Translations under genes and position numbers: made by a program
The notes under the pieces: model-generated
What the model saw: only the letters and a program-made list of their open reading frames with translations
Databases searched by the model: none
Told to the model about the DNA's origin: nothing
In this document: positions 26,601-34,551 of the stretch, piece by piece
Layout: every line of letters begins with the position of its first letter
Numbering within the stretch: position 1 is the stretch's first letter
DNA from: CADCTM01 sp049671305
Lineage (GTDB): Bacteria; Cyanobacteriota; Cyanobacteriia; Cyanobacteriales; Coleofasciculaceae
NCBI GenBank assembly: GCA_049671305.1
Contig: JBATUR010000044.1
Span: 50,271-114,270, forward strand
Length of the DNA stretch: 64,000 nucleotides
Direction of reading: 5' to 3'

Positions 26601-27131
26601 TGGATCATTATGGGGGTTATAGTCGCTTCTAACGTTTTTTAGCTTCTCTCGCTTGCCTTGGCGATCGGCAGTATAAGAATGAAACTTGTAGTTTGTAGAA
26701 GCATCTAAAACTCGGATCACCAAAGAGTTAGAATTCAATAATCTTTCGACAAAAAGAGCTTCTTTTTGCTCAGTTGCCAGAGCAACACTACTAACTTCCG
26801 GATAAATTTGCAGTTGCTGTGCGAAGTACTTTTCTAATGTTGAAAAATCTTTCCAGTTGACAATTCCTAAACGAATCGCCGCCGCATTATTTTGATTAAT
26901 TTGCTGAGGTACGTTAATATAATTTTGGAGATTTTGATTAACGCGATCACTAACTTCTTCTACCAACTGACCTGCCAGATTTTCAACTGCCTTTTCTCCA
27001 CTCCTCCAAGAAAGATAGCCAACTAATCCCACTGTTCCCACTATTTGCAGGACAAATGGAATAATCAGAACAGTTCGCAGAGACGTATTACTAGATGTAT
27101 TAGTGATGATGCCTTTAAGAGTGTTAAGCAT
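23622..27131 (-). CDS. Large membrane-bound multi-PAS sensor histidine kinase
   Basis: A 1169-residue kinase. Order: membrane helix (about 19-41), extracytoplasmic Cache-like sensor (about 45-365), second helix (TTILLCILALITATAIGII), HAMP (WITKPILRLNAAAKNVAKG), PAS 1 (about 455-565, ending ITERKEA), a coiled linker, PAS 2 (about 625-740), PAS 3 with PAC (about 750-865), a second coil, then the kinase core. The H-box is GQMIAGIAHEINNPVGFIYG, the N-box NQVFMNLLTNAIDALK and the G-box GTGLGLAVSYQ. All ATP-site elements look intact. No response regulator is adjacent, so it is an orphan kinase; the ligand of the Cache domain is unknown. Confidence 0.93.
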   Translation of the reverse strand: MLNTLKGIITNTSSNTSLRTVLIIPFVLQIVGTVGLVGYLSWRSGEKAVENLAGQLVEEVSDRVNQNLQNYINVPQQINQNNAAAIRLGIVNWKDFSTLEKYFAQQLQIYPEVSSVALATEQKEALFVERLLNSNSLVIRVLDASTNYKFHSYTADRQGKREKLKNVRSDYNPHNDPPNGRSWYQAVKQAKRPIWMQVVTLSQGVKNPLLLIANLLPFYDKDGGFQGVVASTVYLPQLDSFLHGLKVGQTGQSFIIDRKGFLISSSTGEAPFKQNLDANYLQNLNPQDWKLEAKNSRNALTQASMNSLLSHLGNLSQITKKKRCDFQIGNARQFLQVTPITKKSGLDYLVIVVIPEADFTQEIEANTRTTILLCILALITATAIGIITARWITKPILRLNAAAKNVAKGEWDQIIQIKRSDEIGELANSFNKMAEQLQASFREIKDKENRLNQFLEALPVGVTIYNSTGQVTYINLSAKQLLDIETLSDAKTKQLSKAHQVYLSGTAQLYPVEEMPIVKALLGESNTADNLELHWGERIIPVEVRATPIYDETGKIVYAIAVFTDITERKEAQKILTDYNEVLEHEVIRRTSKLIQLNQQLEYEITERQRVETEIIQSKDLLESIFNESTDAIFLVAPETLLIIDCNRRAVELFEAQSKNELLHTQGHLLQKESFTPEELHSIADNISLNCFNSFDLEYVTKKGKIFWGKLAAKKIQVAGQTINLVHVKDITERKKAELQLQESKHFIERIANASPNLWYIYDHFEQRNIYSNRELATVLGYTQQEMQTMGSALLQTIIHPEDFARFPAHLKLWETATDNDIFEIDYRVRNAQGKWRTLLTLETVFERTTDGVVKQVIGTSTDITERKCIEETLREKVLREKAITEKLKRTQAQLIQAEKMSSLGQMIAGIAHEINNPVGFIYGNLTPARQYHQDLLSLLEAYQQTYPNPTPQIQRLTEEIELDFLIEDWSKLMDSMQVGAERISEIVRSLRNFSRLDEKELKAVDVHEGIDNTLLILQHRLKAQGSISEIQVIKDYGKLPLVTCYANQLNQVFMNLLTNAIDALKNQSSLRIITIRTSLTTGKEPQTNSVIIRITDNGCGINEKVKNQIFDPFFTTKPIGSGTGLGLAVSYQIIVDKHQGKIHYISDLGQGTNFIVEIPVKPRCSETN

Positions 27132-27590
27132 TGGACAGCTTTGTTATTTAATTATCTGGTTTTATTTATGTCATGTTGGAGATTAGCAAATAGCACACTA
27201 TTACCTGGTATCACCTTCTACTCTATTGAAGTTTGGCAAATAGCAGACTACTTCATGGTATCGCTGTACACCCTATAAATTTACATAAAGCCAACTTTTA
27301 AGCAATTTTACATACTCAATTAACCGACGCATCAGCGAAATTACTTAAATAATATAAGTAATACTGGAGATTTGCTGGCTATCAAAGAATTATGGCGTTG
27401 CTGAATAACAGTATGATTTCCGGCAGATCCCCGACTTCTCATTCAAATTCATCCAGTAGCAATTAGGGTTTCACTAAAGAAGTCGGGGATCTAGGTTGTC
27501 TTTTCATACTTCTTTTCAGTACAGCCATAATTATTAATACTCATAAATCCAAACTTTCGGCATAAAATTGCCAAAACGAGGAATTAAATT
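27132..27590. other. Intergenic region with a palindromic element
   Basis: A 459-nt divergent gap between the sensor kinase and the S9 peptidase. The left half is AT-rich. From about 27393 (ATGGCGTTGCTGAATAACAG) to 27492 lies a repeat-like block with perfect 15-bp inverted arms. No convincing gene is seen. Confidence 0.4.
27425..27492. repeat. Inverted repeat with perfect 15-bp arms
   Basis: AGATCCCCGACTTCT (27425-27439) faces AGAAGTCGGGGATCT (27478-27492), fully complementary, with 38 nt between. Such GATCCCCGACTTCT palindromes are a familiar dispersed type in cyanobacterial intergenic DNA; the family is known to me only by pattern. Confidence 0.65.
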
Positions 27591-29531
27591 ATGACTAAAA
27601 CTGAAACTTCCCTTTATGGTTCCTGGAAATCACCCATTACTGCCGATTTAATTGTTGCTGGTACAATTGGTTTGGGGCAGATAGCCCTTGACGGCGATCA
27701 GGTTTACTGGCTAGAAGGACGACCCTCAGAAGCGGGACGTAGTGTAATTGTACGCCGCACAGCAGATGGTGAAGTTAGTGATCTGACACCACTTCCTTTT
27801 AACGTGCGAACTCGTGTACACGAATATGGTGGTGGTGCATTTGCCGTAAAAGATGGCATTTACTTTTGCAATTATGCCGACCAACGTTTGTATGCAGTCG
27901 CAGATACCGGAGAACCCCAACCCCTAACAGCAGAAAGCAAACGACGTTATGCAGACATGATAGTTGACTCGCAACGACAACGCCTAATCTGCATTTGCGA
28001 AGATCATACCCATGCAGGCGAACCAGTCAATACTATCGTCAGCATCAACATCAAAGATGGCGATATCCAAATCTTAGCCTCTGGCAGTGATTTCTACGCC
28101 TCACCGCGCCTTAGTCCCGACAATTCTGCACTAGCCTACCTTAGCTGGAATCATCCTAATATGCCTTGGGATGGCACTCAACTCTGGGTTGCCCAATTTG
28201 AGCAAAATGGTACGTTAAGTGATGCTGAGTGCATTGCAGGAGGCGTTGAAGAGTCAATTTTTCAGCCAGAGTGGTCGCCTGATGGTGTATTGTACTTTGT
28301 TTCTGACCGAACTAACTGGTGGAATCTTTATCGCTGGCTACCCCCAAATCCAAACGGGACGGGAGGAATTGAACCGTTATGCCCAATGGAGGCAGAATTT
28401 GGGCTGCCGCAGTGGGTATTTGGCATGACAACTTATGGCTTTGAGTCGGCAAATCGGATTATTTGCACCTATAGCCAAGAGGGACTTTGGTACTTAGCCT
28501 CACTTGATCTGCAAACCAAACAATTAGAGGTAATAGACACACCATATACTGATATTTCTGGGCTGCAAGTTGCAAGTAGTCGCGCCGTTTTTTTAGCAGG
28601 TTCAGCAACTGAACCAACGGCAATTGTAGAGATGATCTTAGCAACAAAAGAGATGCAAATATTGCGGCGTTCCAGTGATTTGCAGATTGATAATGGCTAT
28701 CTTTCAACACCTCAGTCTATTGCTTTTCCCACCGAAAATAATCTGATGGCTTATGCCTTTTATTACCCACCACAAAACCAAGATTACACAGCAAAAACTG
28801 GCGAAAAACCACCACTTTTAGTGAAAAGTCATGGTGGACCAACGGCATCGGCTTCTAGTACTTTTAACTTAAAGATTCAATATTGGACAAGTCGTGGTTT
28901 TGCCTTTCTTGATGTTAATTATGGTGGCAGTACTGGTTATGGGCGCGAGTATCGTCAACGCTTAAATCAAAATTGGGGCATTGTTGATGTTGACGACTGT
29001 GCAAATGGGGCGAAATATTTGGCAGAAGCTGGGTTAGTGGATAATCAACGATTAGCGATCGCCGGTGGTAGTGCAGGCGGCTATACTACTCTATGCGCCC
29101 TGATCTTCCGCAATGTCTTCTCTTCAGGTGCAAGTTATTACGGTGTCAGTGATTTAGAAGCCTTAGCAACCGATACTCATAAATTTGAATCACGTTATTT
29201 GGATGGCTTAATAGGTGCATATCCAGAACGCAAAGATATCTATGAAAAGCGATCGCCTATTCATTTTACCGACCAACTTTCCTGCCCGGTCATCTTTTTT
29301 CAAGGACTTGAAGATAAAATTGTCCCACCCAACCAGGCAGAAATCATGGTTGAAGCTTTAAAAAGCAAAGGTTTACCTGTAGCATATGTGGCATTTGAAG
29401 GAGAACAACACGGCTTTCGTCGTGCTGAAAATATCAAACGGGCATTAGATGGCGAATTTTACTTTTATTCTCGTGTTTTTGGCTATGAATTAGCCGATAC
29501 CGTGGAACCTGTGGAGATTTTCAATATCTAG
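27591..29531 (+). CDS. S9 family peptidase (acylaminoacyl-peptidase/DPP type)
   Basis: A 646-residue serine peptidase. An N-terminal beta-propeller (about 35-370; propeller blades seen as YASPRLSPDNSALAYLSW and IFQPEWSPDGVLYFVS) gates a C-terminal alpha/beta-hydrolase domain. Catalytic residues are Ser494 (GGSAGGY), Asp575 (GLEDKIVPP) and His607 (EGEQHGF). KSHGGPTASASSTFNLKIQY and DVNYGGSTGYGREYR are standard for the group. Cytoplasmic, without a signal peptide; it likely trims short peptides or removes N-terminal residues. GAGGAATTAAATT precedes the ATG as a ribosome site. Confidence 0.93.
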   Translation: MTKTETSLYGSWKSPITADLIVAGTIGLGQIALDGDQVYWLEGRPSEAGRSVIVRRTADGEVSDLTPLPFNVRTRVHEYGGGAFAVKDGIYFCNYADQRLYAVADTGEPQPLTAESKRRYADMIVDSQRQRLICICEDHTHAGEPVNTIVSINIKDGDIQILASGSDFYASPRLSPDNSALAYLSWNHPNMPWDGTQLWVAQFEQNGTLSDAECIAGGVEESIFQPEWSPDGVLYFVSDRTNWWNLYRWLPPNPNGTGGIEPLCPMEAEFGLPQWVFGMTTYGFESANRIICTYSQEGLWYLASLDLQTKQLEVIDTPYTDISGLQVASSRAVFLAGSATEPTAIVEMILATKEMQILRRSSDLQIDNGYLSTPQSIAFPTENNLMAYAFYYPPQNQDYTAKTGEKPPLLVKSHGGPTASASSTFNLKIQYWTSRGFAFLDVNYGGSTGYGREYRQRLNQNWGIVDVDDCANGAKYLAEAGLVDNQRLAIAGGSAGGYTTLCALIFRNVFSSGASYYGVSDLEALATDTHKFESRYLDGLIGAYPERKDIYEKRSPIHFTDQLSCPVIFFQGLEDKIVPPNQAEIMVEALKSKGLPVAYVAFEGEQHGFRRAENIKRALDGEFYFYSRVFGYELADTVEPVEIFNI

Positions 29532-29562
29532 CGCTATTTGTCGGGGTGTACGGCAGATTATT

Positions 29563-29720
29563 AACCCGCAGGCTGAAGCCTGGGGCTACACAAACGAAGT
29601 CCGCCTGCGCGGACTTAATCTTGAGCCTGCGACGGCAGGCTTTGTTCATGTAGCCCAAGGCTTCAGCCTTTGGGTTTAGAGACTTTGTTCATGTAGCCCA
29701 AGGCTTCGGGCTTTGGGTTT
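29563..29720. repeat. Compound palindromic (REP-like) repeat
   Basis: The left arm AACCCGCAGGCTGAAGCCTG (29563-29582, going on with GGGCTACA) faces a right arm starting TGTAGCCCAAGGCTTCAGCC and ending at 29677. Two inner hairpins stand between them: GTCCGC-CTGC-GCGGAC (29599-29614) and AGCCTGC-GACG-GCAGGCT (29624-29641). The right arm (29640-29677) is duplicated in tandem at 29683-29720 with a 43-bp period. A second member of the family is at 33754-33840. It lies after the S9 peptidase gene and could also stop transcription. Confidence 0.8.
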
Positions 29721-29819
29721 AAATTAATACCAGTACCTGACGGGTTGCGCCAACCAAAGGCTGCTCGAAATTGTTAGGCTAAAAGCATACAAACCTGTGT
29801 CATCTTATATATTAGAGCA

Positions 29820-30425
29820 ATGAGCCGTCCCGAAAATCGATCGCTCGTCCGCCAAGAAACCCAAGCTATCACTCGCGAACTGAAAACCCAAGGCACAATC
29901 TTAGGTGGTTTAGTTGGTGTAATGTGGGCATTAGAAATCGTCGATCTTGCACTAGGAGGCGCATTAAACTCCTTTGGCATTCGTCCCCATAGCTTAATAG
30001 GACTACGAGGCATCCTCTTTGCCCCCTTCCTACATGGTGGTTTTGCCCATCTAATTGGCAACACGATACCATTCCTGATCTTAGGTTGGTTTGTCATGTT
30101 GCAAGAAACCAGCGACTTTTTTATCGTTTCTGCGATCGCTATGTTAGTTGGCGGACTAGGTACTTGGCTATTTGGTTCAGCAAATTCTGTGCATATTGGG
30201 GCAAGCGGCGTTATTTTTGGCTACCTGGGCTTTCTCTTGGCGCGGGGCTACTATGAACGTAATATTCCCTCAATTTTATTAGCAATCATCGTTGGCGTCT
30301 TCTATGGTGGCGCAATTTGGGGTATATTTCCGGGACAAATCGGTATCTCTTGGCAAGGACACTTATTTGGCTTTATCGGCGGTATACTAGCGGCACGGCT
30401 TTTTGCTAAACCCAAGAAATCTTAA
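29820..30425 (+). CDS. Rhomboid family intramembrane serine protease
   Basis: A 201-residue polytopic membrane protease that cuts transmembrane substrates. Visible elements: a cytoplasmic N-terminus of about 25 residues, then six likely helices. HLIGNTIPFLILGWF holds the conserved His-Asn of helix 2, GASGVIFGYLGF the nucleophile Ser129, and GISWQGHLFGFIGGILAA the partner His181. The WR motif of loop 1 seems reduced (RGILFAPFLHGGFAH). Length fits a minimal bacterial rhomboid. It heads a run of small co-oriented genes. Confidence 0.92.
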   Translation: MSRPENRSLVRQETQAITRELKTQGTILGGLVGVMWALEIVDLALGGALNSFGIRPHSLIGLRGILFAPFLHGGFAHLIGNTIPFLILGWFVMLQETSDFFIVSAIAMLVGGLGTWLFGSANSVHIGASGVIFGYLGFLLARGYYERNIPSILLAIIVGVFYGGAIWGIFPGQIGISWQGHLFGFIGGILAARLFAKPKKS

Positions 30426-30443
30426 CTCATTTCAAGACCAGCA

Positions 30444-30692
30444 ATGGAAAAAAAGCAGAAATTCCCTTACCTCGTGGGCTCCAAATGGACATCCCAGCAA
30501 AAAACTTGGGGGTGGCGACATTTCCAAGTTGTTAATCGTAAAAATCAAGGAAAGTGGGTTTTTGCGGAAATGGTGGCATCTTGTGACCCTAATGTGCGAT
30601 TTTGGTTAAATGCCAAACAGTTGAAAGACGACGCCTTATGGCAAGCAGGTTGGCAGTCTGTAAGGGAAATGAATCAAGGCATAAATCAATGA
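30444..30692 (+). CDS. Trp-rich small protein of the TIGR02450 family
   Basis: An 82-residue protein rich in Trp and Lys (KFPYLVGSKWTSQQKTWGWR, KWVFAEMVASCDPNVRFWL, LWQAGWQSVREM). This fits the TIGR02450 Trp-rich family found in cyanobacteria and some marine proteobacteria; its function is unknown. It follows the rhomboid gene by 18 nt and overlaps the next gene by ATGA, so translation of the two is coupled. Confidence 0.85.
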   Translation: MEKKQKFPYLVGSKWTSQQKTWGWRHFQVVNRKNQGKWVFAEMVASCDPNVRFWLNAKQLKDDALWQAGWQSVREMNQGINQ

Positions 30693-30889
30693 CCGAACCA
30701 CAAATAACACCTTCATTAACTAAACGCGAGTATTTTGCCTCTGTAGCCTTGCAGGGGCTTTTAAATAATCAGTATGCAACCAAGCGTTTTGTAGAACAAG
30801 CGCGAGTTAATTATGAATTAATTCCTCAATTAATGGCAGAAGAAGCCGTGAGAATTGCTGATGCTTTAATTGCCAGACTGGAACAGTAA
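30689..30889 (+). CDS. Small conserved hypothetical protein
   Basis: A 66-residue protein starting MTEPQITPSLTKREYFASVA, followed by QGLLNNQYATKRFVE and an amphipathic helix (EEAVRIADALIARLEQ). The ATG (30689-30691) overlaps the stop of the TIGR02450 gene by four bases. The phrase TKREYFASVALQGLL is also common in small phage and prophage proteins, but nothing else here is phage-like. No function can be assigned. Confidence 0.7.
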   Translation: MTEPQITPSLTKREYFASVALQGLLNNQYATKRFVEQARVNYELIPQLMAEEAVRIADALIARLEQ

Positions 30890-31018
30890 TATAGCTATCT
30901 GCATAACTTTTGCAGAGGTTTTTTCTGCTTAAGACAAATAACTTCACAAAATCTTCACAAACCCGCATTAACGTAGTCGGCATACTTCTCTGATCCGTTG
31001 TCTTCGGTTGCTCAATCT

Positions 31019-31207
31019 ATGCTTTTCTACGTTTTTTGCGAATTTGCTGATGGTTCCGCCAAGTACCTACATCTTGATAGTGCTGATGAAACAGAAGCTC
31101 ATCGCGATGCTATTGTTGTACACAAAGCTTCTATGGTGCTGTTTATTATTAATAGCCTCGATCCGGCTTGTCGGCTATTAGAACTAGAATGTCACTATTC
31201 TCGCTAA
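31019..31207 (+). CDS. Small conserved hypothetical protein
   Basis: A 62-residue protein: MLFYVFCEFADGSAKYLHLD, SADETEAHRDAIVV, HKASMVLFIINSLDPACRL, ending ELECHYSR. The ATG at 31019 is preferred to a TTG at 30998. The alternating pattern suggests a small soluble alpha/beta fold. I do not recognise the family. It ends 70 nt before the convergent subtilase-like gene, with an inverted repeat between them. Confidence 0.6.
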   Translation: MLFYVFCEFADGSAKYLHLDSADETEAHRDAIVVHKASMVLFIINSLDPACRLLELECHYSR

Positions 31208-31231
31208 GAAGCACTGAAAAGTAACAAAGCT

Positions 31232-31266
31232 TAGAGACGCTCTAACCAATTAGTAGAACGTCTCTA
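31232..31266. terminator. Bidirectional terminator-like hairpin
   Basis: TAGAGACG (31232-31239) pairs with CGTCTCTA (31259-31266) between two convergent genes. A similar arm sequence forms the hairpin after the M23 peptidase gene at 39899-39929, so it may also be a repeat family. Confidence 0.5.
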
Positions 31267-31276
31267 CAAAATACTA

Positions 31277-32878
31277 CTATTGCTCTGGAACCGTCCACCA
31301 AGCCAGTGCATAAGCTTGAGATGCTTTATTCACCTGTTTGCGATACTGGACGCGAATTTTATAACGACCAGCACGAGGCACTTGACAAAAAATATGTTGT
31401 GTGCTGTCTACTTCACTAACCGAAGCACAGGCACTTTGGCTAGTATCATTACCATCAGCAGGCATTAAATAGAGAGCAAGATCATTTAAACCGCGATCGC
31501 GAAAACTCTCTCCCACTTCATAAACATTATTCTGATTTTTATCTACCAACTCAACCAAACGATCCCAAGTCAGCGTTAAAGCTACAAAGCTTTTGTCCTT
31601 CAAAGGCTTATTCAAAACATAATCCTTAAAAGAAGACACATCAACACTTTGATAATCCCAACCCACAGGCGGCACCGCACCAACCGGGCTCCATTGACCA
31701 GGACTAAACTGTTGATAAGCTCGAAAAACATTAAGCTGTCCTGTACCCATTTGATAATCTAAAGGAATCTTCGGGTCTTTGTAGGCATCAGAATCTAACC
31801 AAGTGCGACTATCCTTGCCCAAAACAGTACGAGTCATGCCTAATTGCAAACCATCACCCGTGTCTTGAATCTTCTCAGCAGAATTAAGTAATACCGCCTT
31901 CATCACCTCATGGCGACGCGCTGCAATACTCCAATTCAGTTTTTTATTCCGCAATTGGCGATCGCCAAATTCTTGCAACAGAGCCACCGAAGCCGTAATA
32001 TGAGGAGCAGCAAAACTAGTGCCACTCACCTTTTCGATTTTTCCTTCTAGATTATACGACTCAATTTTGCTGCCTGGAGCAACCAAATTAATCGAACGAC
32101 GCGGACCTTGATTAATTTCTCGTTCAATAATATTCTTGCCAATTCCCGTCGGTTCAGAACTTAAATTAGCAAAATCTACCTTCGTAAAAAAGCCCTGCCG
32201 CTGAGTCGTATAAGCCGTATTAATGCCATTAAAATTATCCGTAGGAATCGGAATACCACCATCACCTTGATTGCCAGCAATTACAAACAAACTATTATGA
32301 ACCTGTGCAATCCAATCAATACATTGAGTCAATAAAGCATTACCATCCAAAGTCGCATTCGGTCTTGGATCACGAGTTAGCGGTTCACCAAAACTAAAAT
32401 TAATTGCCCGTACATCACCACCATTTTGCTGAGAAATAAATTGAGCAGAAAGACACTCTTCTGATTGTCCGCCTTTGACGGGAGAACCAGACGCCGAAGA
32501 ATACAACCTTGCTCCTGGGGCAACTCCTGGTAGTCGTTTATCTTGACTTACCATGATATTTGCCACCATTGCCGCATGAGCATCGACATTTTTATTACTC
32601 TTGGCGGGACTATCACGAAAAAATACTCTTCCTAACTCAGTTGTAGGATTCCAAGAAACTACTTTATCTAAACCAAAAACTCCAGGTCTACCAATTTCCA
32701 CTTGACCGATCGCAATTTTACGACCAATTAGGTCATAAGGAGGGTTACGCAACTTGAGGGCATCAATTCCCGTTTCTGCAATGGAAGCCGGGAATGCTAA
32801 TACGGGTATCGTGAGGCAGGAAGTGCTGATACTTCCAATTATCCATCCGCAATTTTTAATAAACCGCCGTTGAGCCAA
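31277..32878 (-). CDS. Exported subtilase-like (S8) protein with altered catalytic Asp
   Basis: A 533-residue protein with a Sec signal (CGWIIGSISTSCLTIPVLAF, about 10-30) and a subtilisin-type domain (about 52-400). The His is in DAHAAMVANI (H101), the oxyanion Asn in FVIAGNQGDGG (N203) and the nucleophile in VSGTSFAAPH (S288). Where the catalytic Asp should stand (V-x-D-T-G), the sequence is IGQVEIGRPG, with Glu61 in the Asp position. It may have weak or no peptidase activity, or use Glu. A C-terminal beta-rich part (about 415-533; CQVPRAGRYKIRVQYRKQ) resembles a pre-peptidase/P-like jelly roll. Likely periplasmic or secreted. Confidence 0.85.
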   Translation of the reverse strand: MAQRRFIKNCGWIIGSISTSCLTIPVLAFPASIAETGIDALKLRNPPYDLIGRKIAIGQVEIGRPGVFGLDKVVSWNPTTELGRVFFRDSPAKSNKNVDAHAAMVANIMVSQDKRLPGVAPGARLYSSASGSPVKGGQSEECLSAQFISQQNGGDVRAINFSFGEPLTRDPRPNATLDGNALLTQCIDWIAQVHNSLFVIAGNQGDGGIPIPTDNFNGINTAYTTQRQGFFTKVDFANLSSEPTGIGKNIIEREINQGPRRSINLVAPGSKIESYNLEGKIEKVSGTSFAAPHITASVALLQEFGDRQLRNKKLNWSIAARRHEVMKAVLLNSAEKIQDTGDGLQLGMTRTVLGKDSRTWLDSDAYKDPKIPLDYQMGTGQLNVFRAYQQFSPGQWSPVGAVPPVGWDYQSVDVSSFKDYVLNKPLKDKSFVALTLTWDRLVELVDKNQNNVYEVGESFRDRGLNDLALYLMPADGNDTSQSACASVSEVDSTQHIFCQVPRAGRYKIRVQYRKQVNKASQAYALAWWTVPEQ

Positions 32879-33043
32879 GGACGTTTCTCCTTAGATATAT
32901 ATTGTCTATTGCTTATTTTGAGCTAAGTAATGGCAAAATTCTAGTTACCTGTGTTACGCAAAACTAGCAGAGAATTATGAGATTCCTGAAGATTTTGTTA
33001 AGATAAGGAAACACAGAGGACACAGGAGAACATCGCTTAAGCC

Positions 33044-33751
33044 ATGACCCAAAATAATTCCACCAAACCAATTGTTATTGCCCCTTCTATCCTATCAGCG
33101 GATTTCAGCCGACTGGGGGAAGAAATTCAGGCGGTGGATGCCGCTGGCGCTGATTGGATTCATGTTGATGTGATGGATGGTCGCTTTGTGCCAAATATTA
33201 CAATTGGTCCGTTAATTGTTGAAGCAATTCGCCCCTTGACAAAGAAGCCAATTGATGTTCACTTGATGATTGTGGAACCAGAAAAGTATGTAGAAGATTT
33301 TGCTAAGGCAGGCGCTGACCATATTATGGTTCATTGCGAACACAACGCCTCACCTCATCTGCATCGCACTTTAGGTCAAATCAGAGAGTTGGGTAAAAAA
33401 GCAGGTGTTGTTCTTAATCCTTCAACGCCTTTAGATTTGATTGAGTATGTGTTAGAACTTTGTGACTTGGTGTTAATTATGAGTGTTAACCCTGGTTTTG
33501 GCGGTCAAAGCTTTATTCCTGAAGTATTGCCAAAAATCCGCAAGTTGCGTCAAATGTGCGATGAGCGTGGACTTGATCCTTGGATTGAAGTTGACGGCGG
33601 ATTGAAGGTTAATAATACCTGGCAGGTTTTGGAAGCTGGTGCAAATGCGATCGTTGCTGGTTCGGCTGTGTTTAAAGCAAAGAGTTACGCAGAAGCAATT
33701 GAAGGCATTCGCAACAGCAAGCGCCCTCAACCAGAGTTAGCCACGGTTTAA
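33044..33751 (+). CDS. rpe: Ribulose-phosphate 3-epimerase
   Basis: A 235-residue TIM-barrel enzyme that interconverts ribulose 5-phosphate and xylulose 5-phosphate in the Calvin-Benson cycle and the pentose phosphate route. Signatures: APSILSADFSRLGEE, the metal and catalytic motif DWIHVDVMDGRFVPN, PIDVHLMIVEPE, ICH-like DHIMVHCEH, SVNPGFGGQSFIPE and WIEVDGGLKVNN. Metal-binding His/Asp residues are all present and the length is typical. Cytosolic. A palindromic repeat follows directly after the stop. Confidence 0.97.
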   Translation: MTQNNSTKPIVIAPSILSADFSRLGEEIQAVDAAGADWIHVDVMDGRFVPNITIGPLIVEAIRPLTKKPIDVHLMIVEPEKYVEDFAKAGADHIMVHCEHNASPHLHRTLGQIRELGKKAGVVLNPSTPLDLIEYVLELCDLVLIMSVNPGFGGQSFIPEVLPKIRKLRQMCDERGLDPWIEVDGGLKVNNTWQVLEAGANAIVAGSAVFKAKSYAEAIEGIRNSKRPQPELATV

Positions 33752-33753
33752 TC

Positions 33754-33840
33754 TACCCGCAGGCTGGAAGCCTGGGGCTACAAAAACCAAGCCCGTCTAC
33801 ACGGGCTTTAATTATTTATTAGCCGGCAAAGGCAGGCTTT
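33754..33840. repeat. Palindromic (REP-like) repeat, second copy; likely terminator of rpe
   Basis: Starts TACCCGCAGGCTGGAAGCCT and aligns with 29562-29618. The inner hairpin here is AAGCCCGT-CTAC-ACGGGCTT (33789-33808), where the other copy has GTCCGC/GCGGAC: both sides of the stem changed together. A second imperfect stem AGCCGGC-AAAG-GCAGGCT follows, then a T run (33838-33842), so it can end rpe transcription. Confidence 0.75.
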
Positions 33841-33841
33841 T

Positions 33842-34027
33842 TTAATTATCCAATTGTCGCTCTGGGTCGAAGACAATTGTAAATTCTGCATCTGGAATTA
33901 AGCGACGCAAAACCTGCAAATGTCCGTCTGCATCTGAGCGGGTTCGGCATCGTGCAACGACTTTTCTTTGCATATTGGGCAATAATCGCACCACTAACCA
34001 GCAATTAAGACTGTCTCGATAAGACAT
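33842..34027 (-). CDS. Small conserved hypothetical protein
   Basis: A 61-residue protein starting MSYRDSLNCWLVVRLLPNMQ at ATG 34025-34027, with GGAGATAAATC as ribosome site; a longer frame from 34078 (MTKTALAPPQ) is less likely. The rest, KVVARCRTRSDADGHLQVL and IPDAEFTIVFDPE, alternates strand and helix. I have the impression of a small cyanobacterial family but no function. It is convergent with rpe across the palindromic repeat. Confidence 0.65.
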   Translation of the reverse strand: MSYRDSLNCWLVVRLLPNMQRKVVARCRTRSDADGHLQVLRRLIPDAEFTIVFDPERQLDN

Positions 34028-34230
34028 AATTGATTTATCTCCATTCGTTTGGGGTGGAGCCAGCGCTGTCTTGGTCAAAGGTGTAGCGCTGGCTTCTTAC
34101 TGATGGTTATTAAATAACCATCATGGGTTTAATTAAAGCATATCAAGTCAAATCATGTCAATAGCATTTTGATAATTTTTTTGTTGGCAGAATTAATCTA
34201 TCAAGTTAAATTAATATCTGTAATTGAGTG

Positions 34231-34551
34231 ATGTTTATGGAATCAGTAATCTCAGAACATATTGAAATTACTCCTGGTATATGTGGAGGAAAACCGCGCC
34301 TTGCTGGGACAAGAATGCCCGTAATAGCGATCGCTAAGATGTATCTGGAAATGGGAGAATCTGTAGAAGAAATCGCTAATGAATACAGTTTGTCATTGGC
34401 ATCAATTCATGCAGCAATGGCGTACTATTATGATCATCAAGAAGATCTTGAGCGTCAGGCGAAGGAAAGCGAGGCTCTTGTCGAAGATCTCAAACGCAAC
34501 ACTCCTCCCTCCCCTCTAGAAGAAAGACTGAAGGTAATTAGGGGTGAGTAA
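34231..34551 (+). CDS. DUF433 antitoxin
   Basis: A 106-residue protein: the DUF433 domain is clear in ITPGICGGKPRLAGTRMPV, MYLEMGESVEEIANEYSLS and IHAAMAYYYDHQEDLE. DUF433 proteins are winged-helix-like antitoxins usually paired with a PIN-like toxin, as here. The C-terminal tail (LEERLKVIRGE) probably wraps the toxin. ATG 34231 is used; a GTG one codon before is possible. It overlaps the toxin gene by 8 nt, which fits coupled translation. Confidence 0.88.
   Translation: MFMESVISEHIEITPGICGGKPRLAGTRMPVIAIAKMYLEMGESVEEIANEYSLSLASIHAAMAYYYDHQEDLERQAKESEALVEDLKRNTPPSPLEERLKVIRGE

Noticed and set aside
27045..27278. A 77-codon open frame on the plus strand at the kinase start
   Set aside because: Its first part is the antisense of the sensor-kinase N-terminus and the rest is AT-rich noncoding sequence.
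30689..30889. Small gene with phage-like wording (TKREYFASVALQGLL) as a sign of a prophage
   Set aside because: No integrase, capsid, terminase or att-like repeats are near; the neighbours are ordinary cyanobacterial genes.
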